A stretch of DNA of 64,000 nucleotides from Salvator merianae (GCA_003586115.2 QVOM02000034.1:113214376-113278375); one strand, 5' to 3'. Positions 1-10,963 are shown, numbered from the stretch's first letter. Translations and numbers: made by a program. The notes: generated by a model not told the origin, from the letters alone.

Positions 1-7
1 TACGGAG

Positions 8-710
8 TAGGGGTGTGCATGAAGTTTTGTGCCACTCGGATTTTCGTCGAATTTCGTGATTTCATTCCCTTCGCGTCGAATGTGAAGGACAACAAAGATC
101 ATGAAATTCGAATTGTGAAGGTCCCTCAATTTTCGATGCATTTTGGGACCTTCGCAATTTGCCGCTGTCTCATCCCCCTAGGCTGTCAGCGCGCGCGATG
201 ACAGTCTAGGGGAAATAAGAGACAGTGAGTGGGAGAGGAGGGAAATCAACAAAAGGAAGGGAATCCCTTCCTTTCGTTGATTTCCCTCCTCTCCCGCTGG
301 CTGCCTCATTTAACCTACTCTGTCAGCGCGCACGCTGACAGAGTAGGGTGAATCAGGCAGTGAGAGGAGAGGAGGGAAATCAACGCAAAGGAAGGGATTC
401 CCTTCCTTTTGTTGATTTCCCTCCTCTCCCACTCACTGTCTCTCATTCCCCCTAGTCTGTCAGTCCCACGCGCACACTGACAGACTGGGGGGGGGGAATG
501 AGAGAGAGGCGAGTGCCATTGGAAACAGAGAAATCAAGGCGAAGGATCTTTCCTTCACCTTGATTTCTCTGCTTCCGGTCGTGGCGAAAATCTTCGCCGC
601 AAACACGAACGGCTTCATTTTCGCACACATTTTTTCGTGCGAAAACGAAGCCCCGTAGCTTCGCAGGAATACGAAGCGAACGGGGAAAAGTGCCTTCGTG
701 CACACCCCTA
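8..710. mobile_element. Non-autonomous hAT-like element, type A (hairpin chain)
   Basis: The left terminus TAGGGGTGTGCATGAAG is mirrored by the right terminus CTTCGTGCACACCCCTA. The right flank is gtacagag (711-718) and the visible left flank is tacggag (1-7), so an 8-bp target duplication with one mismatch is likely; its first left base lies outside the window. An 8-bp duplication with such termini is typical of the hAT superfamily. The interior is a series of inverted repeats with no transposase frame: about 175-212, 240-288, 314-348, 376-423, 449-490 and 520-576. It is far richer in CpG than its surroundings, suggesting a young copy. Related copies lie at 29456, 45311, 49318 and 62566. The short frames inside it are by-products of the palindromes. 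Confidence 0.85.
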
Positions 711-2040
711 GTACAGAGGAGAGCCTGGGGTTTTCAACTGAGGCAGCTGCCAGTCGTCAGCTTCTCTAAGCAGTTTGCAAGAAACAAACATTTTATGAAC
801 CAACCCACTTTAATTTTCAAAGCCTATTGTTTGTGACAAAATTATTTAAAGAAGTAACTGTTGATATGGACTATCCCAAGAAGCTTCTGGGAAGATCTTA
901 GACTGAATCAAGTCTAATTCAATTTCAAGGTTTCTGTGTTACCAGCAATTTCTCAAGCAGGAGGGAGGCTAGTATAAATGAAAAAGGATCTTGGAATATA
1001 ATGAATGGTGCATAAATCTCAACATGGAATATCTTTTCCGCACATTAAGACAGTTCAGCATGTGAGACTTAGTGACAGATCATGAGATCATGAGAACTGC
1101 TACTTGTTTGGGAAAACTCAAATCAAAGGGGATCTTGACAACTTAGTGATGACTGAGAACTCTTCTAATTAAGTGCTTAATAAAGTTATTGTCTGGGCCA
1201 GGAGTTTCCAACCCTTATTGTGAAATTTGAAATTGAATACTCAGTGTCTACAGCTTTCAATTTTTCTTCGTAATATTTTTTCTGTTTCTCACTATATAGA
1301 AATCTTGTAAGAACAACTACACAGCTTTCCTCCAAAACTGAAAAACATTATAGCTGAATGAATATAAACACTGGAATCATCTCTAGTGATGTTAGTGTTA
1401 GCCTACCACTGGAATGGTTAGAATAGCAAATATGAGAGAAAAGCAGTGGCACCTCCATTTTCTCTGGAGTTCTTTCCCATGAATGCTGCAACTACTTCTC
1501 TGGAAAGTATGAGTAGCTGCCTCTCTGTTTTCATTTTGACAGGCCCAAAAAGGTGTTTTAGTTCATTTTTAATAAAGGAAACCCTTGGTTATTTTGTTGC
1601 ATATTTTTTTTCAATAGCTGTAGTTTTATATCTTCCTACCTGTTTCTAGCTGTGTATTTGACTGTATTTTTCTGTTTTAACATTCTTTGTTAAGAATTCT
1701 ATTGCCTTTAAAATGTTTTTCATGGTGTGCCACTTTGGAAATATCTCTGTGTCTTGAAAAACAGCAAAGATTTTTCTCAAATACATACATTTTTTTTTTC
1801 AAACCAAAAGCTGTGAATGTTCATGGTTTTAAAATTATATTGAATAAATATGAGGTGAAAGGAAAAAAAATGTGGGGGAGACTCATATTTTGCTTCTTGA
1901 CTTTGGGGGTAAGTCTTCCTGGCATAGCAGTTTCAAGAAATTTGGTGTCTGAAAATATCTAATATGGCATCTTCCAGATGGGCTGGACTTTCTGCCGTCT
2001 CTGATCACAATCTCTGCTGGCAAGAGTTTAAAGAAGTTAC
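711..2040. other. Unassigned AT-rich stretch
   Basis: No gene, RNA or clear repeat boundary was recognised. Short frames of 67-91 codons at 1446-1962 have low-complexity composition and no recognisable domain. Short A and T runs occur near 1790 and 1865. Confidence 0.5.
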
Positions 2041-2310
2041 AGGGCATTTTGCACTTACCTTGACAGATCCGAACCAGTGGGTCTGGACCAGCAAGGCACA
2101 CTGGTTTGGACCATGGCAAGGCATGGGCTGGAACACCATTTGCATGGTAACCCTGGTCCAGACCAGCCGCCAAATCACCCCAGAAGCTCACACAAGCATC
2201 AGGCCCAGCCCCCATGGGTTCTGAAGGCTAGGACAAAAGTTCCTAGCCTCAGAGTCCCAGGGGAACACATTTTAGCCATGTATCCAAAACAGTTCTACTG
2301 GATGATCACT
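2041..2310 (-). mobile_element. MITE copy, GCACTTACC-terminus family (partial)
   Basis: The segment begins with a terminus like gggcattttgcacttacc. It continues with the 'accagtgggtctggaccag' block that also occurs, in the other orientation, near 25,640 and 33,830. Further blocks are shared with the copies at 25146, 26278 and 33404, including the 'ctaggaac..gttcctag' pair. The distal end is not clear. It is non-coding and read in the minus orientation relative to the other copies. Confidence 0.55.
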
Positions 2311-2464
2311 TGAGGACACAATGGAGGTGGAAAACTAAGCCTTTTTCATTGCCACCACAATGTGGTAGGCATGATAATGTGGTCTTACCCATATTTGGGC
2401 AGATACACAGTGAAAGTTATGCTGCTTGTACTCTAGCTGTTGGCCCTCCTGCTTCATTATGTGC

Positions 2465-3200
2465 ATCTCCCTGTTATATCAGGGTTCCTTACAGGGTCTA
2501 TAGGATTTCTGAGGGTGCTTGAGAGCAGTCATATCAACAGCTTTACTCACTTCATTATTCCAAAGTGAGTCTATAACCTCAACAGGAACACAAACCATAT
2601 CAGCTGGAATCCCCCTAGCCCTCAAGAATCGATCAGATTCTATGGCAGACCATCTCAATGGGTCCTTTTCCCCAGCAGTGAGAAAAAGTCACCATTAGCC
2701 TAAACTTCACCAGAATGTTATCTGTCCATGTCAATAGACTCACTTCAGGTCCACCTAGTAAAGGATTCTCTCTTTCTGTCGTAAAGACCAATCAAGAATA
2801 CGACCTGTAACATGGACTGGGCCTACAACATGCTGAGACAGCCTCATGGTTGTCATGGAGGCCATGAAGTCTGAGCTGGCCTAAAGGAGGCATCCTCAGC
2901 ATGGAAACTGAAGTTCCCCAACACATACATGCAGGGATCCCCTGACACCACGTTGGAGGCAGCCTCCACGAACTCAGATAGGGAAGCTGTTAAGCAGCAG
3001 AGTAAACAGTATACCAACAGCAGTCCTCTTCTGTCTTTCTGACCACAGAGCAGTAACAGTCCCTTGACCCCAGTCACAGGGCAGGTAGGGTGTCTGTTGA
3101 GAGGGATCTTTACAGACTATGATGACTACCCTACCCTACCCCACAAGCATGGACTGATTCTGCACCAGACATCCTGAGGAGCAAAATCTGAGTAGGCACC
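2465..3200 (-). pseudogene. L2-like LINE fragment, endonuclease and linker, minus strand
   Basis: On the minus strand, residues such as DRRGLLLVY, SLSEFVEAAS and the VLGNFSFHAED block line up with DRLGILLVY, SLSNLIKVIS and MLRDFKIHAE of the plus-strand LINE at 7085. Further downstream on the minus strand the SLLTWTDNILVKFRL block matches SWTNHFLVKFRL of that LINE. The order is the same, so this is an older endonuclease-to-linker segment of a related L2-clade element. It has several in-frame stops and no reverse transcriptase attached. Its boundaries are approximate; the low-coordinate end runs into the MITE at 2041. The assignment rests on this internal comparison and on general knowledge of the apurinic-type LINE endonuclease. 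Confidence 0.7.
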
Positions 3201-4518
3201 AAGTCTCTTAGCTTGTTATCAACATGTTATCAACACACATCTACAGGAACCCTAGGACTATGGACTGCAAAGCTGTATGGTTCCTTAGGCCATAGGAACC
3301 TATGAAGAGCACCTGGAAGACCATTATGACCTCACAGAAAGAAAGATGTTGTTTTGAAACTGGACTTTGTCCTCCCTTTTTCTGTTGCTTCAGCCTCCAT
3401 ATGCAAAGGAAAAAACAAATCATGAAGAGGAACTGCTTCAGGCATCCAGCAATAGCAAGCAAGGTTTATTTTAAGGGATATTTTTGTTTAGCAATCAGGC
3501 TAGTTTGCAGACTTGATATACTTCTTGATTAAATCCAGACAGCTATCATGTAAATGTGTGGAGTAATTTGCTTCATACCCTGTGGTCAAATTTACATCGG
3601 TATTGTTTTAACTGATCGTTGCCATTCACAGTTCTGTTGGGCTATCTAACTTATTCTGCCACGTCACGCTGCATACCTAATAAACAAGTTCTCTATTTTT
3701 AAATTTTACCTTCAGCCAATTAATCCCTCTGTTTCTGAATTTTATACCTTAGCCAATCCTCTTTATCCTCTTCCCTCTTGCTCTTCCAATACAGCTTCCA
3801 AAGGATATAAAACCCTCTAGTTTTGCCCATTTCTTCAGGTGATGGTGATTGGTCTCCTCTCCTCATTGCTGCTGCCAAAATTCACTTTCTTTGCTGAAGA
3901 ATCACTACAAGATCATCCACACCAACCTTTTTCTTTTGCTGAGAGAGTTAGCTATTGCCTGGTAGCTGCTTTCTGCCATTGCTGGATCACCTAGAGTCTC
4001 AAGTGGAATCTAGTGCTAGCCTGAGATCGGGGGAGTTCTCTGGCTCCAGCCTCCTTTGCCTCCTGCCTCCAGCTGAAGCTGTGCTGAGGTTCCACTTCTG
4101 AGAAGATAATTCCTCTCCTGTTTGCAGCTTTTACCCAGCTGGAAATCACTCAGAGAGTTCACCTCTCATTCCTTTATTTTAGTCAGTAGCCCACAGACAT
4201 CTCAGGGGTGGAAAGAAAGTCTTCTCTCTCCACTTCCTTTTTGGTTCCAAGCCACCCGGCTTGAATCTTCAAGTCTCTATGCTCTCTTCTATCTGACAAA
4301 GACCTGTTTCACCAGGGAGTGAAGATCATGGAGCATTCCACTTTCCCTTCCCTCAGACAGACCAGGCATCTGGTCTGGGTGTCTTCACTATCCTTTATGC
4401 CTCCAGACTCTCTGTCATTCAGCTAGAGTCATTCTTTCTCAGGAAATAACTTTTGCGTTCTCCCAGTGTTCCACTGTGCCCTAGCACCACAATCTGGTCA
4501 TGAGAAGGGAGACTGCCT
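3201..4518. other. Unassigned stretch with promoter-like motifs
   Basis: No domain or known repeat was recognised. A CCAAT-like motif (agccaatcc, about 3753) precedes a TATA-like motif (ggatataaaa, about 3802) and then a pyrimidine-rich region. That spacing resembles a promoter or an LTR, but no matching second LTR or terminal dinucleotides were found, so function is not claimed. Confidence 0.3.
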
Positions 4519-5171
4519 GGTCATTTTTGCACTTACCGTGTTAGAACAGGATAACTATCATGCTCTAAAGTGGAATGGAGCCTTCAGCATGGACACTGTC
4601 TCCACTGCAGGGTCCTCAAATGGAATACCAGCAGGATAGCAGCATTCCACTGCAAATGCTGGTATCCTGTTCCTGATCTTCACCATGACAGTGGCCAGAA
4701 AAGCTCTTTCTGCACTTGGCTTTATTCTGGATTATATCCAAGAATAGAGACTTGCTATCCGCATGTTAGTGCAGATTACTTCAGACCCTGGGTGGGCCCC
4801 GCCATAGTTTATACTAGCATGCAGATGGCAGGTCCCTGTTTCAGGATATAATCTAGAATAAGGCCAAGTGCAGAAAGGACTGAAGTGTCCAGCCACTGCC
4901 ATCAGGACCTGCAGTGCTGAAGATTACACAGGCATGGCAAAAGCATGCTGCATGGCCATGCATTCACACCCAGAAGCAGGTGCGTATGCACTTGACTGAG
5001 AGTAGGTTAGCTGCTCCCAGTCAAGTTGTGGAGCACAATTTAGTGCTTCACCACTAGCCATGATTGGGAGCAGCTGTAGGCTGCTTCCAGTTGCATGGAC
5101 CACCACACGGTGTGGACGCACTTGCCTAGTGAGAATGCAGACATTCACTAGGCGAGAAGTGTGAAAAGCCC
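4519..5171. mobile_element. MITE, GGGCCTTTTCACACTT family, interrupted by a nested MITE
   Basis: The left end reads ggtcatttttgcacttac and the right end gaagtgtgaaaagccc, an imperfect inverted pair. The internal block 'agtcaagttgtggagcacaa' and 'catgattgggagcag' recurs in the copy at 57522-58006. The 181-bp element at 4701-4881 is inserted in it. Without that insertion the block 'gccagaa..gtgtccagcc' is continuous, as in the related copy near 10462. No coding capacity is seen. Confidence 0.65.
4701..4881. mobile_element. 181-bp MITE (CTTTCTGCACTTGG termini), nested copy
   Basis: Long inverted termini (ctctttctgcacttggct at left, gccaagtgcagaaagga at right) make the element almost foldable end to end. 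It is flanked by gaa at 4698-4700 and 4882-4884, a 3-bp target duplication. Its length of 181 bp equals the copies at 56689 and 56962. It is non-coding. A 3-bp duplication with GG..CC termini suggests a PIF/Harbinger-type transposase as mobiliser, but that is inference. Confidence 0.75.
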
Positions 5172-5325
5172 TTGCAAGCACCATTTTTCTCTTATACTCT
5201 GGCAAAGATCTAAAAAAGAGAAGCCTCAGAAGGGGAGAATCTCTTTCCATTGTCCCATTAGTTATTTTGTTTATTTAGCCAGAGCCAGGTTCCCTACTTA
5301 GTGAGGTAGGGAGGAGGCCTTCAAC

Positions 5326-5509
5326 CGGCAGCGGCCCGTGCCTTTAAGGGGGGGTGTTCGCGCGAGTGCCATGTCCATTCGTGGGGCCTCCGTGCCTCCA
5401 TAGTGACACAGCAGGTCAACCTGCTGTGTCACTATGGAGGCACGGAGGCCCCACGAATGGCCATGGCACTCACGTGAACACCCCCCCTTAAAGGCACGGG
5501 CCGCCGCTG
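5326..5509. mobile_element. 184-bp nearly perfect palindromic hAT-like MITE
   Basis: The two halves are reverse complements over about 90 bp each with only a few differences, and the centre is cagcaggt-ca-acctgctg near 5417. The same octamer, ccttcaac, flanks both sides (5318-5325 and 5510-5517), an exact 8-bp target duplication. The right terminus read inward is CAGCGGCGGCCCGTGCC, a CAG-start type terminus seen in many hAT elements; the left copy is slightly rearranged (cggcagcggcccg). CpG dinucleotides are largely intact. A frame of 73 codons on the minus strand is a by-product of the palindrome. Confidence 0.85.
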
Positions 5510-5643
5510 CCTTCAACATCTGAAATTTGAAGCTGAGTTAGTGAGATAATGGGGAGAAGCCAGCTGTTGGCTAACTTGAGAGGTTTGGGTTTCAGACAGG
5601 GCTTAAAAATTGTTAGATACCCCTTTTAGAGTTTCTTCACAAG

Positions 5644-5823
5644 GGCCCTTTCTGCACTTGGCTTTATTCTGAACTATATCCCAGAATAGGGATCCGCTAT
5701 CCACACACTAGTGCTGATTATAGCAGGCCCCAGGTGGGATCTGCCATAGTTCATAGTAGCATGCAGATGGCAGATCCCTATTCCAAGATACAATCTGGAA
5801 TAAGGTCAAGTGCAGAAAGGGCC
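5644..5823. mobile_element. 180-bp MITE (GGCCCTTTCTGCACTT termini)
   Basis: It runs from ggccctttctgcacttggct to caagtgcagaaagggcc and is flanked by aag on both sides (5641-5643, 5824-5826). It shares the inner blocks 'agaatagggat', 'cagatggcag' and 'ccctattcc' with the copies at 4701, 56689 and 56962. It is non-coding. Confidence 0.8.
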
Positions 5824-6388
5824 AAGATATACTCAGAAAGAATCTCCCTGCTCAGTTTAAAAGTGCTCTGGCTGGTTAGTTCTCAGCCTGCAGAGCTGCT
5901 GATACATTGCCACTATATTGGTATGATTCTCTTGGATGCGAGTAGGAGTGAGAGGCAGAGTAGGCACAAAAAAATCTGAACCTGGGAGATTTGGAATCCC
6001 AGGGCTTGGAAGAGGAAGTAGATAGTAGCACTGGTTTCAACAAGGATGGGGTCCAGCATATGAAACTCTCTACTTCTTTGCCTACTGATCTTATTAAGAC
6101 AATGGATACAAAACTACCAGCTCTTGAATCTACCAAGAGGAAGAAACTTATACATCCTTGAATAAAATCAACTAAAATATAAAAATAAAAAAGCAGTTAA
6201 GGAAGACCAAGAATATAAAGAACAAAGACTACTACAGGCCCATAGTAAAATTTAATTTAAATAGACTTATCTCGTTACTCAATACCAAAGATGCTGAGAA
6301 AAGGTAATCTCTGCAGAAAAATGAACTAAAAACATCTTCAAGCAATGTACAATATCCTGAGAGGAATATCCCCAGGGTTTCAGAACAA

Positions 6389-6898
6389 ATGATGAATCAA
6401 AGAACTGTTACTCCAAACATCCACCATAAAGAACAAAGGGAATCCAAGAAACCAAGTCAAACGACTGTTCCCTCTCGTTGTGCTAAATTTGAGTTTACAA
6501 ACCAGCCTTGGTCTTTACAACTTATTTCAAACAAGTTAGTTTTTATAAATTATCCTAAGCCTGATATTTATCTGACCCATAGAGAACGTAAACTTCATTT
6601 CATACGCTTTACCCAAACTCTTGTTGACTTGCAAATCTCCTTTTCTGAAATTAAGAACATACAACATCTTTTTCAAGACTTCAGGTGAATCAAAGCTATT
6701 GTGACATTCATATCAAAGAGGGTAGTGACAAAGATTCTTAACCATCGGGACCTATTTTTCTTCCAAAACATTGATATTACAAGATTCTACCAAAACCAGC
6801 TACCAATTAAGGGAATTTTAAACACAGAGAGGACTCAGGAAGACTGTGACACTACGCAGCATTCAATTGTACCATCAGTTCCAGATAGTACTTTGTAA
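6389..6898 (+). pseudogene. Possible LINE ORF1 remnant
   Basis: Two adjacent open stretches of 99 and 65 codons (6389-6688 and 6701-6898) lie just upstream of the LINE ORF2 on the same strand. The 3' part of the first contains a hydrophilic, partly amphipathic segment (about residues 45-95) that could derive from an ORF1 nucleic-acid-binding protein. They are in different frames. I recognise no zinc knuckle or RRM motif, so the assignment rests mainly on position. Confidence 0.35.
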
Positions 6899-7084
6899 AA
6901 GGCAGCAATTTCTATTCTCAAAACAAAACCTCCAAAACTTTAGAATTAGAGCTACAAGAGCCATGGACCTCTATGAAAGAATTTAGTGATCTGGACAGTG
7001 ATATGGGCACAACGCATGGTGTAGGAAAAGTTATGTTGCCATTTCAATCAGGGAATTAATGGAGAGGAGGGAGCAGTTATTCCA

Positions 7085-7954
7085 GTGATATGGGACTATG
7101 GAAGATATGAAAAGGAGAAGCATCTATATTATTTGGGGGGCAGAAGGGGAGACAAAGTGTTAATCAGTCCCAAAACATCTCCCTTCATAAATAATCAGGA
7201 TGGCCACACTAGGAATCCCCCTGGGTTGAAATTTCTACTACTCAATGCCAGGTCAGTGAATGGCAAAAGAGTGGCCATTCAAGACCTGATCCTGAGTGAA
7301 GATGCAGAGCTGACATGTATCACAGAGACCTGGTTAGAGGAGACTGGGGGTGTTAATCTTTCTCAGCTCTGCCCACCAGGATTCTCTGTACAACATGTGG
7401 TGAGATCTGAGGGATGGGGAGGCAGAATTGCAGTGGTCTACTGGGATGAGATCCCTCTAGTTAGATGTCCTATCTCACAATCTGAAGGGTTTGAATGTTT
7501 ATATTTAACGGTGTGCAGCCAAGACAGGTTAGGGATTTTATTGGTCTACAGGCCACCTCACTGCCCAACAACCTCCCTTTCAAACCTGATCAAGGTTATC
7601 TCTGAGGTGGTCTTAGAATCTCAGCAGTTCGTGATGCTCAGGGACTTCAAAATTCATGCTGAGACTACCCTCTCAGGTGCAGCCCAAAATTTCATGTCTG
7701 GTTTGGCAACCATGGAATTCTCCCACCTTGTATCTAGCCCCACTCATGTGGCTGGACACACTCTAGACCTTGTATTTTCTTGTGGGATCGATGATGGGGA
7801 TCTTAGAATTGAAGGACCTTGCACAGTTCCATTATCCTGGACAAATCACTTCTTGGTCAAGTTTAGACTTGTTGAAACCCAGAACCTCCACAAGGAAGGT
7901 GCTCCTGTTAAGTCGGCCAACCCCAGGAAACTCATGAATCTGGAAGGACTCTAA
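7085..7954 (+). pseudogene. LINE ORF2, endonuclease part (broken)
   Basis: The 289-residue open segment carries the apurinic/apyrimidinic-type endonuclease that nicks target DNA in L2 retrotransposition. Visible motifs are LLLNARSVNGKR (about residue 50), ITETWLEE (about 79), LLVYRPP (about 152), MLRDFKIHAE (about 183) and THVAGHTLDLVFS (about 219). Two catalytic motifs look altered: the usual GDFN reads RDFK, and the usual SDH reads TNHF, so activity is unlikely. The segment ends at an in-frame stop (7952-7954), and the same frame continues directly into the linker and reverse transcriptase. The true start may lie upstream of the ATG at 7085. Confidence 0.85.
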
Positions 7955-10066
7955 AGGGCTCTCGGGGAATTTCCCACTGCCTTGGCAAATGCCCCGGTCA
8001 AAGCCCTGGTTGACCTCTGGAATAGGGAAGTGACCAGGGTATTAGACATGATTGCACCTAAGCGTCCCATCTCATACAGGAGGCCTAAGCCAACTCCATG
8101 GTTTTCTAAGGTCCTAAGAGCCATGAAGCGTGAGAGAAGGAGTCTTGAGCAACAGTGGAGGAAAATGCTAAACAAATCTGATAAAAAACGAGCAAAACAA
8201 TATCTTAAGGCCTATACAAGAGCTATACAAGCTGCAAAGAAGTTATATCTGTCTGGCAGTATTGCCTCTGCTCAAAATTGCCCTGCAGAGCTGTTTCGAG
8301 TAGTCAGAGAGCTGGTAAAACCATCCCCAATAGAATATGAGAACCACACACCAGATCGCTGTGAAGAATTTACTCACCACTTTTCAGGAAAGATTGCCCA
8401 GATTCGTTCTGAACTGGACTCTAATAGTGCAGCAGATTCAGCAGAGATAATGCCAGCCTTTGCAGGTCCAGTGTTAATGAATACATTTCAATTAGTGCAG
8501 TCCGAGGATGTGGACAAGATCCTTGGGGAGGTGAGACCCACCACTTGTGTACTAGACCCCTGCCCATCCTGGATAATCAAACAGGCCAGAGGAGGCTTGA
8601 CTGAGTGGATCAGGGAAGTGATTAATGCCTCCTTGCAACAAGGTACAGTCAATTTTCGTCTGAAGGAGGTGGTGGTCAGACCATTGTTGAAGAAGCCATC
8701 CCTAGATCCTACTATATTAAACAACTATAGACCAGTCTCCAACTTGCCGTTCCTGGGAAAGATACTGGAATGTGTGGTGGCCTCCCAAATCCAGAGTCTT
8801 TTAGATGAGACAGACTTTCTTGATCCATTCCAATCTGGTTTTAGACCAGATTATGGGACAGGGACAGCTCTGGTTGCTTTGATAGATGACCTATACCTGG
8901 AATTAGACAGAGGGAATGTGTCATTGTTGATTTTGCTAGATCTGTCAGCGGCCTTCGACACCATTGATCATGGTGTCCTCCTCAGTCATTTAGTTGGGTT
9001 GGGGGTTGGAGGTACTGTGTTACAATGGTTCCGCTCCTTTCTGGAGGGGCAGTTTCAGAAATGTTTGCTGGGGGATTCTTGTTCGAATCCGTGGCCACTA
9101 AACTGTGGAGTACCTCAGGGTTCGGTCCTATCTCCTATATTATTTAACATCTACATGAAATCATTGGGATAAATCATTAGGAGTTTTGGGGTGAAATGTC
9201 ATCAGTATGCTGGTGATACCCAGCTCTACTATTAGTTTCCACCAGACTTCAAGGAAGCTGTTCATGTGATAAACCGATGTCTGGAAGCTGTAACAGACTG
9301 GATGAAATTGAACAAGGTGAAAGTTAATGCAGATAAAACAGAGGTGCTCTTGGTCAGACAGTAATTAGATACAAGAACAGGGTTTCAGCCAGTGTTGGAT
9401 GGGGTTACCCTCCCTCTGAAAACACAGGTCCGTAGTTTGGGGGTACTCCTGGATTCATCTCTGAGCATGGAGTCTCAGGCTTCAGCAGTGTCCAGGAGTG
9501 CCTTTGCACAGTTGAAACTAGTGTGGCAGCTGTGCCTGTTTTTGGAGAAGCCTGATCTGGCCACAGTGATTCATGCCTTGGTTGCATCTTGGTTGGATTA
9601 CTGCAGTGCTCTCTATGTGGGACTACCAGCAAAAAGCATTCAGAAATTCAAGCTGGTTCAAAGAACAGCAACCAGGTTGTTAACTGGTGCTAGTTACAGG
9701 GCGTTCACAACTCCCTTATTGGAAGAGCTCCACTGGCTACCAATTCCTTTCCGGGCACAGTTTAAACTGACTGTCTTAACCTATAAAGCACTAAATGGCT
9801 TAGGACCAGGATACCTGAAGGATCGTCTTGTCCTTTATAAGCCTGCCAGGCTGCTTACTTCAGCCTCCGAGGCCTTTCTCTATGTTCCACCTCCTTCCCA
9901 GATCCGGTTAGCAGGAACAAGAGTGAGGGCCTTTTCAGTGGCTGCCCCCAAGCTTTGGAACTCCCTCCCCATGGAGGCCAGGACGGCCCCATCTCTCCCT
10001 GCCTTCCATAAGCAGGTAAAAACATTTTTATTCCGTAAGGCCTTTAATGCAATAGTTGATTTTTAA
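7955..10066 (+). pseudogene. LINE ORF2, reverse transcriptase and C-terminal part (broken)
   Basis: The same frame as the endonuclease continues through linker, reverse transcriptase and C-terminus, with further stops at 9170-9172, 9233-9235 and 9362-9364 and no frameshift. The polymerase block NNYRPVSNLPFLGKILE lies at about 8719, the catalytic motif LLDLSAAFDTIDH at about 8932, and GVPQGSVLSPILFNIYM at 9107-9157. The active-site YADD box reads YAGD (9206-9217), so one catalytic aspartate is lost. The C-terminal LTGASYRAF, LEELHWLPIPFR, KALNGL and PKLWNSLP motifs are characteristic of the L2 clade. The pattern of point changes without indels suggests a comparatively recent, once intact copy. 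Confidence 0.88.
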
Positions 10067-10316
10067 TTGTTTTTTTATCTTTTTTGTCTTTTATCTTTTT
10101 ATAGTGTTTTAATAACATGTTTTATTTTTAATATTTGATTGCTACTCTTGGATTTTACTTATCTTATTTTTACTTGTATATATGAATGGGTAGTTCTAAT
10201 TCTGTATACTACTGTATTGTTGTTTTAAACTTGCATGCCTTGAGACCCTTCTTTGGGAAAAAGGCGGGATATAAATAAAATAAAATAATAATAATAAAAA
10301 ATGAATAATAAATAAT

Positions 10317-10560
10317 CATCAAAGAGCTTAACTCCATGGAAGGGCTTTGAGGCTATTGTATTCCTCACATGCATTGCAGAGCCCTTAAATGGAATACCAG
10401 CAAGATACCAACATTCACACTGTGTATGCTCGTATCCTATTCCTGATCTTTGCCATGACAGCAGTCAGAAAGTGTCCAGCCCTGCCATAGCAACTGTCGG
10501 CACAATTGCATGATTGCATGTGCACAGACGCAGCATGCCATATGGCCGTGCATTCACTGA
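10317..10560. mobile_element. MITE fragment, GGGCCTTTTCACACTT family
   Basis: It contains 'aatggaataccagcaagata', 'cgtatcctattcctgatct' and 'cagtcagaaagtgtccagcc', matching the copy at 4519-5171 without its nested insertion. It therefore acts as an in-window empty-site comparison. The ends are not resolved. Confidence 0.55.
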
Positions 10561-10914
10561 CACTTGAGGATCTGCAGATCCAGCTGGCTGTGAAGAACCA
10601 GGCTGATGAAGATATTCCAGGACTGCTGGAGGGTCCAGCAGCTGACCCATAGGAGACATAAAAAGATAAGCCCCAAAGGACCTAGCTACAAGGGGTAACT
10701 GTGACTGGTGCCGACATAACTGCATGATGGAGCCTACCACAGAACGCATTAAGGCATTAACAAACTGTGACCACTGGGGATCCAAAGGCTGAGCTGGAGA
10801 TGCATCAGCTTCTGGGGGTGCGGACTGGACCATGGGAACTGCAGAAGAAGCATAGGTAGAAGAAGCAGAAGAAGAGACTGTAGCTGACATTGAAGCACAA
10901 GGTATGAGGTCCAT
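10561..10914 (-). CDS. Unidentified minus-strand reading frame, possible retroelement fragment
   Basis: A frame of 149 codons runs from 10914 down to 10465; the last part lies in the adjacent MITE, so only about 118 codons are independent. The protein starts MDLIPCASMSATVSSSAS, is rich in Ser, Ala and Pro in its first 45 residues, then has DPQWSQFVNALMRSVVGS and a C-terminal half with VLEYLHQPGSS. A low-complexity N-terminus followed by a short helical segment is reminiscent of gag-like proteins of retroelements, but no diagnostic motif (CCHC knuckle, chromodomain) is present. It could equally be a chance frame. No host gene was recognised. Confidence 0.25.
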
Positions 10915-10963
10915 ATAGGAGGGAACCAGTTCACTCTGTTGGGACTGGTATATGAAGTCTGAA

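Larger units (their letters stand above)
6380..10316 (+). mobile_element. L2-clade non-LTR retrotransposon (LINE), long degenerate copy
   Basis: The segment contains, in order, an ORF1-like remnant, an endonuclease, a reverse transcriptase, a C-terminal region and a 3' untranslated end. The 3' end has the block 'aaggcgggatataaataa' followed by an A/T-rich simple tail (about 10270-10316), typical of L2 elements in reptiles. The 5' limit is uncertain; sequence between 5824 and 6380 may belong to it. No convincing target duplication was found, as is common for this clade. Related fragments lie at 2465-3200 (minus), 54820-55010 and 61195-61300. Confidence 0.85.

Noticed and set aside
3750..3850. 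A promoter or LTR with CCAAT and TATA motifs
   Set aside because: No second LTR, target duplication or downstream reading frame supports it.
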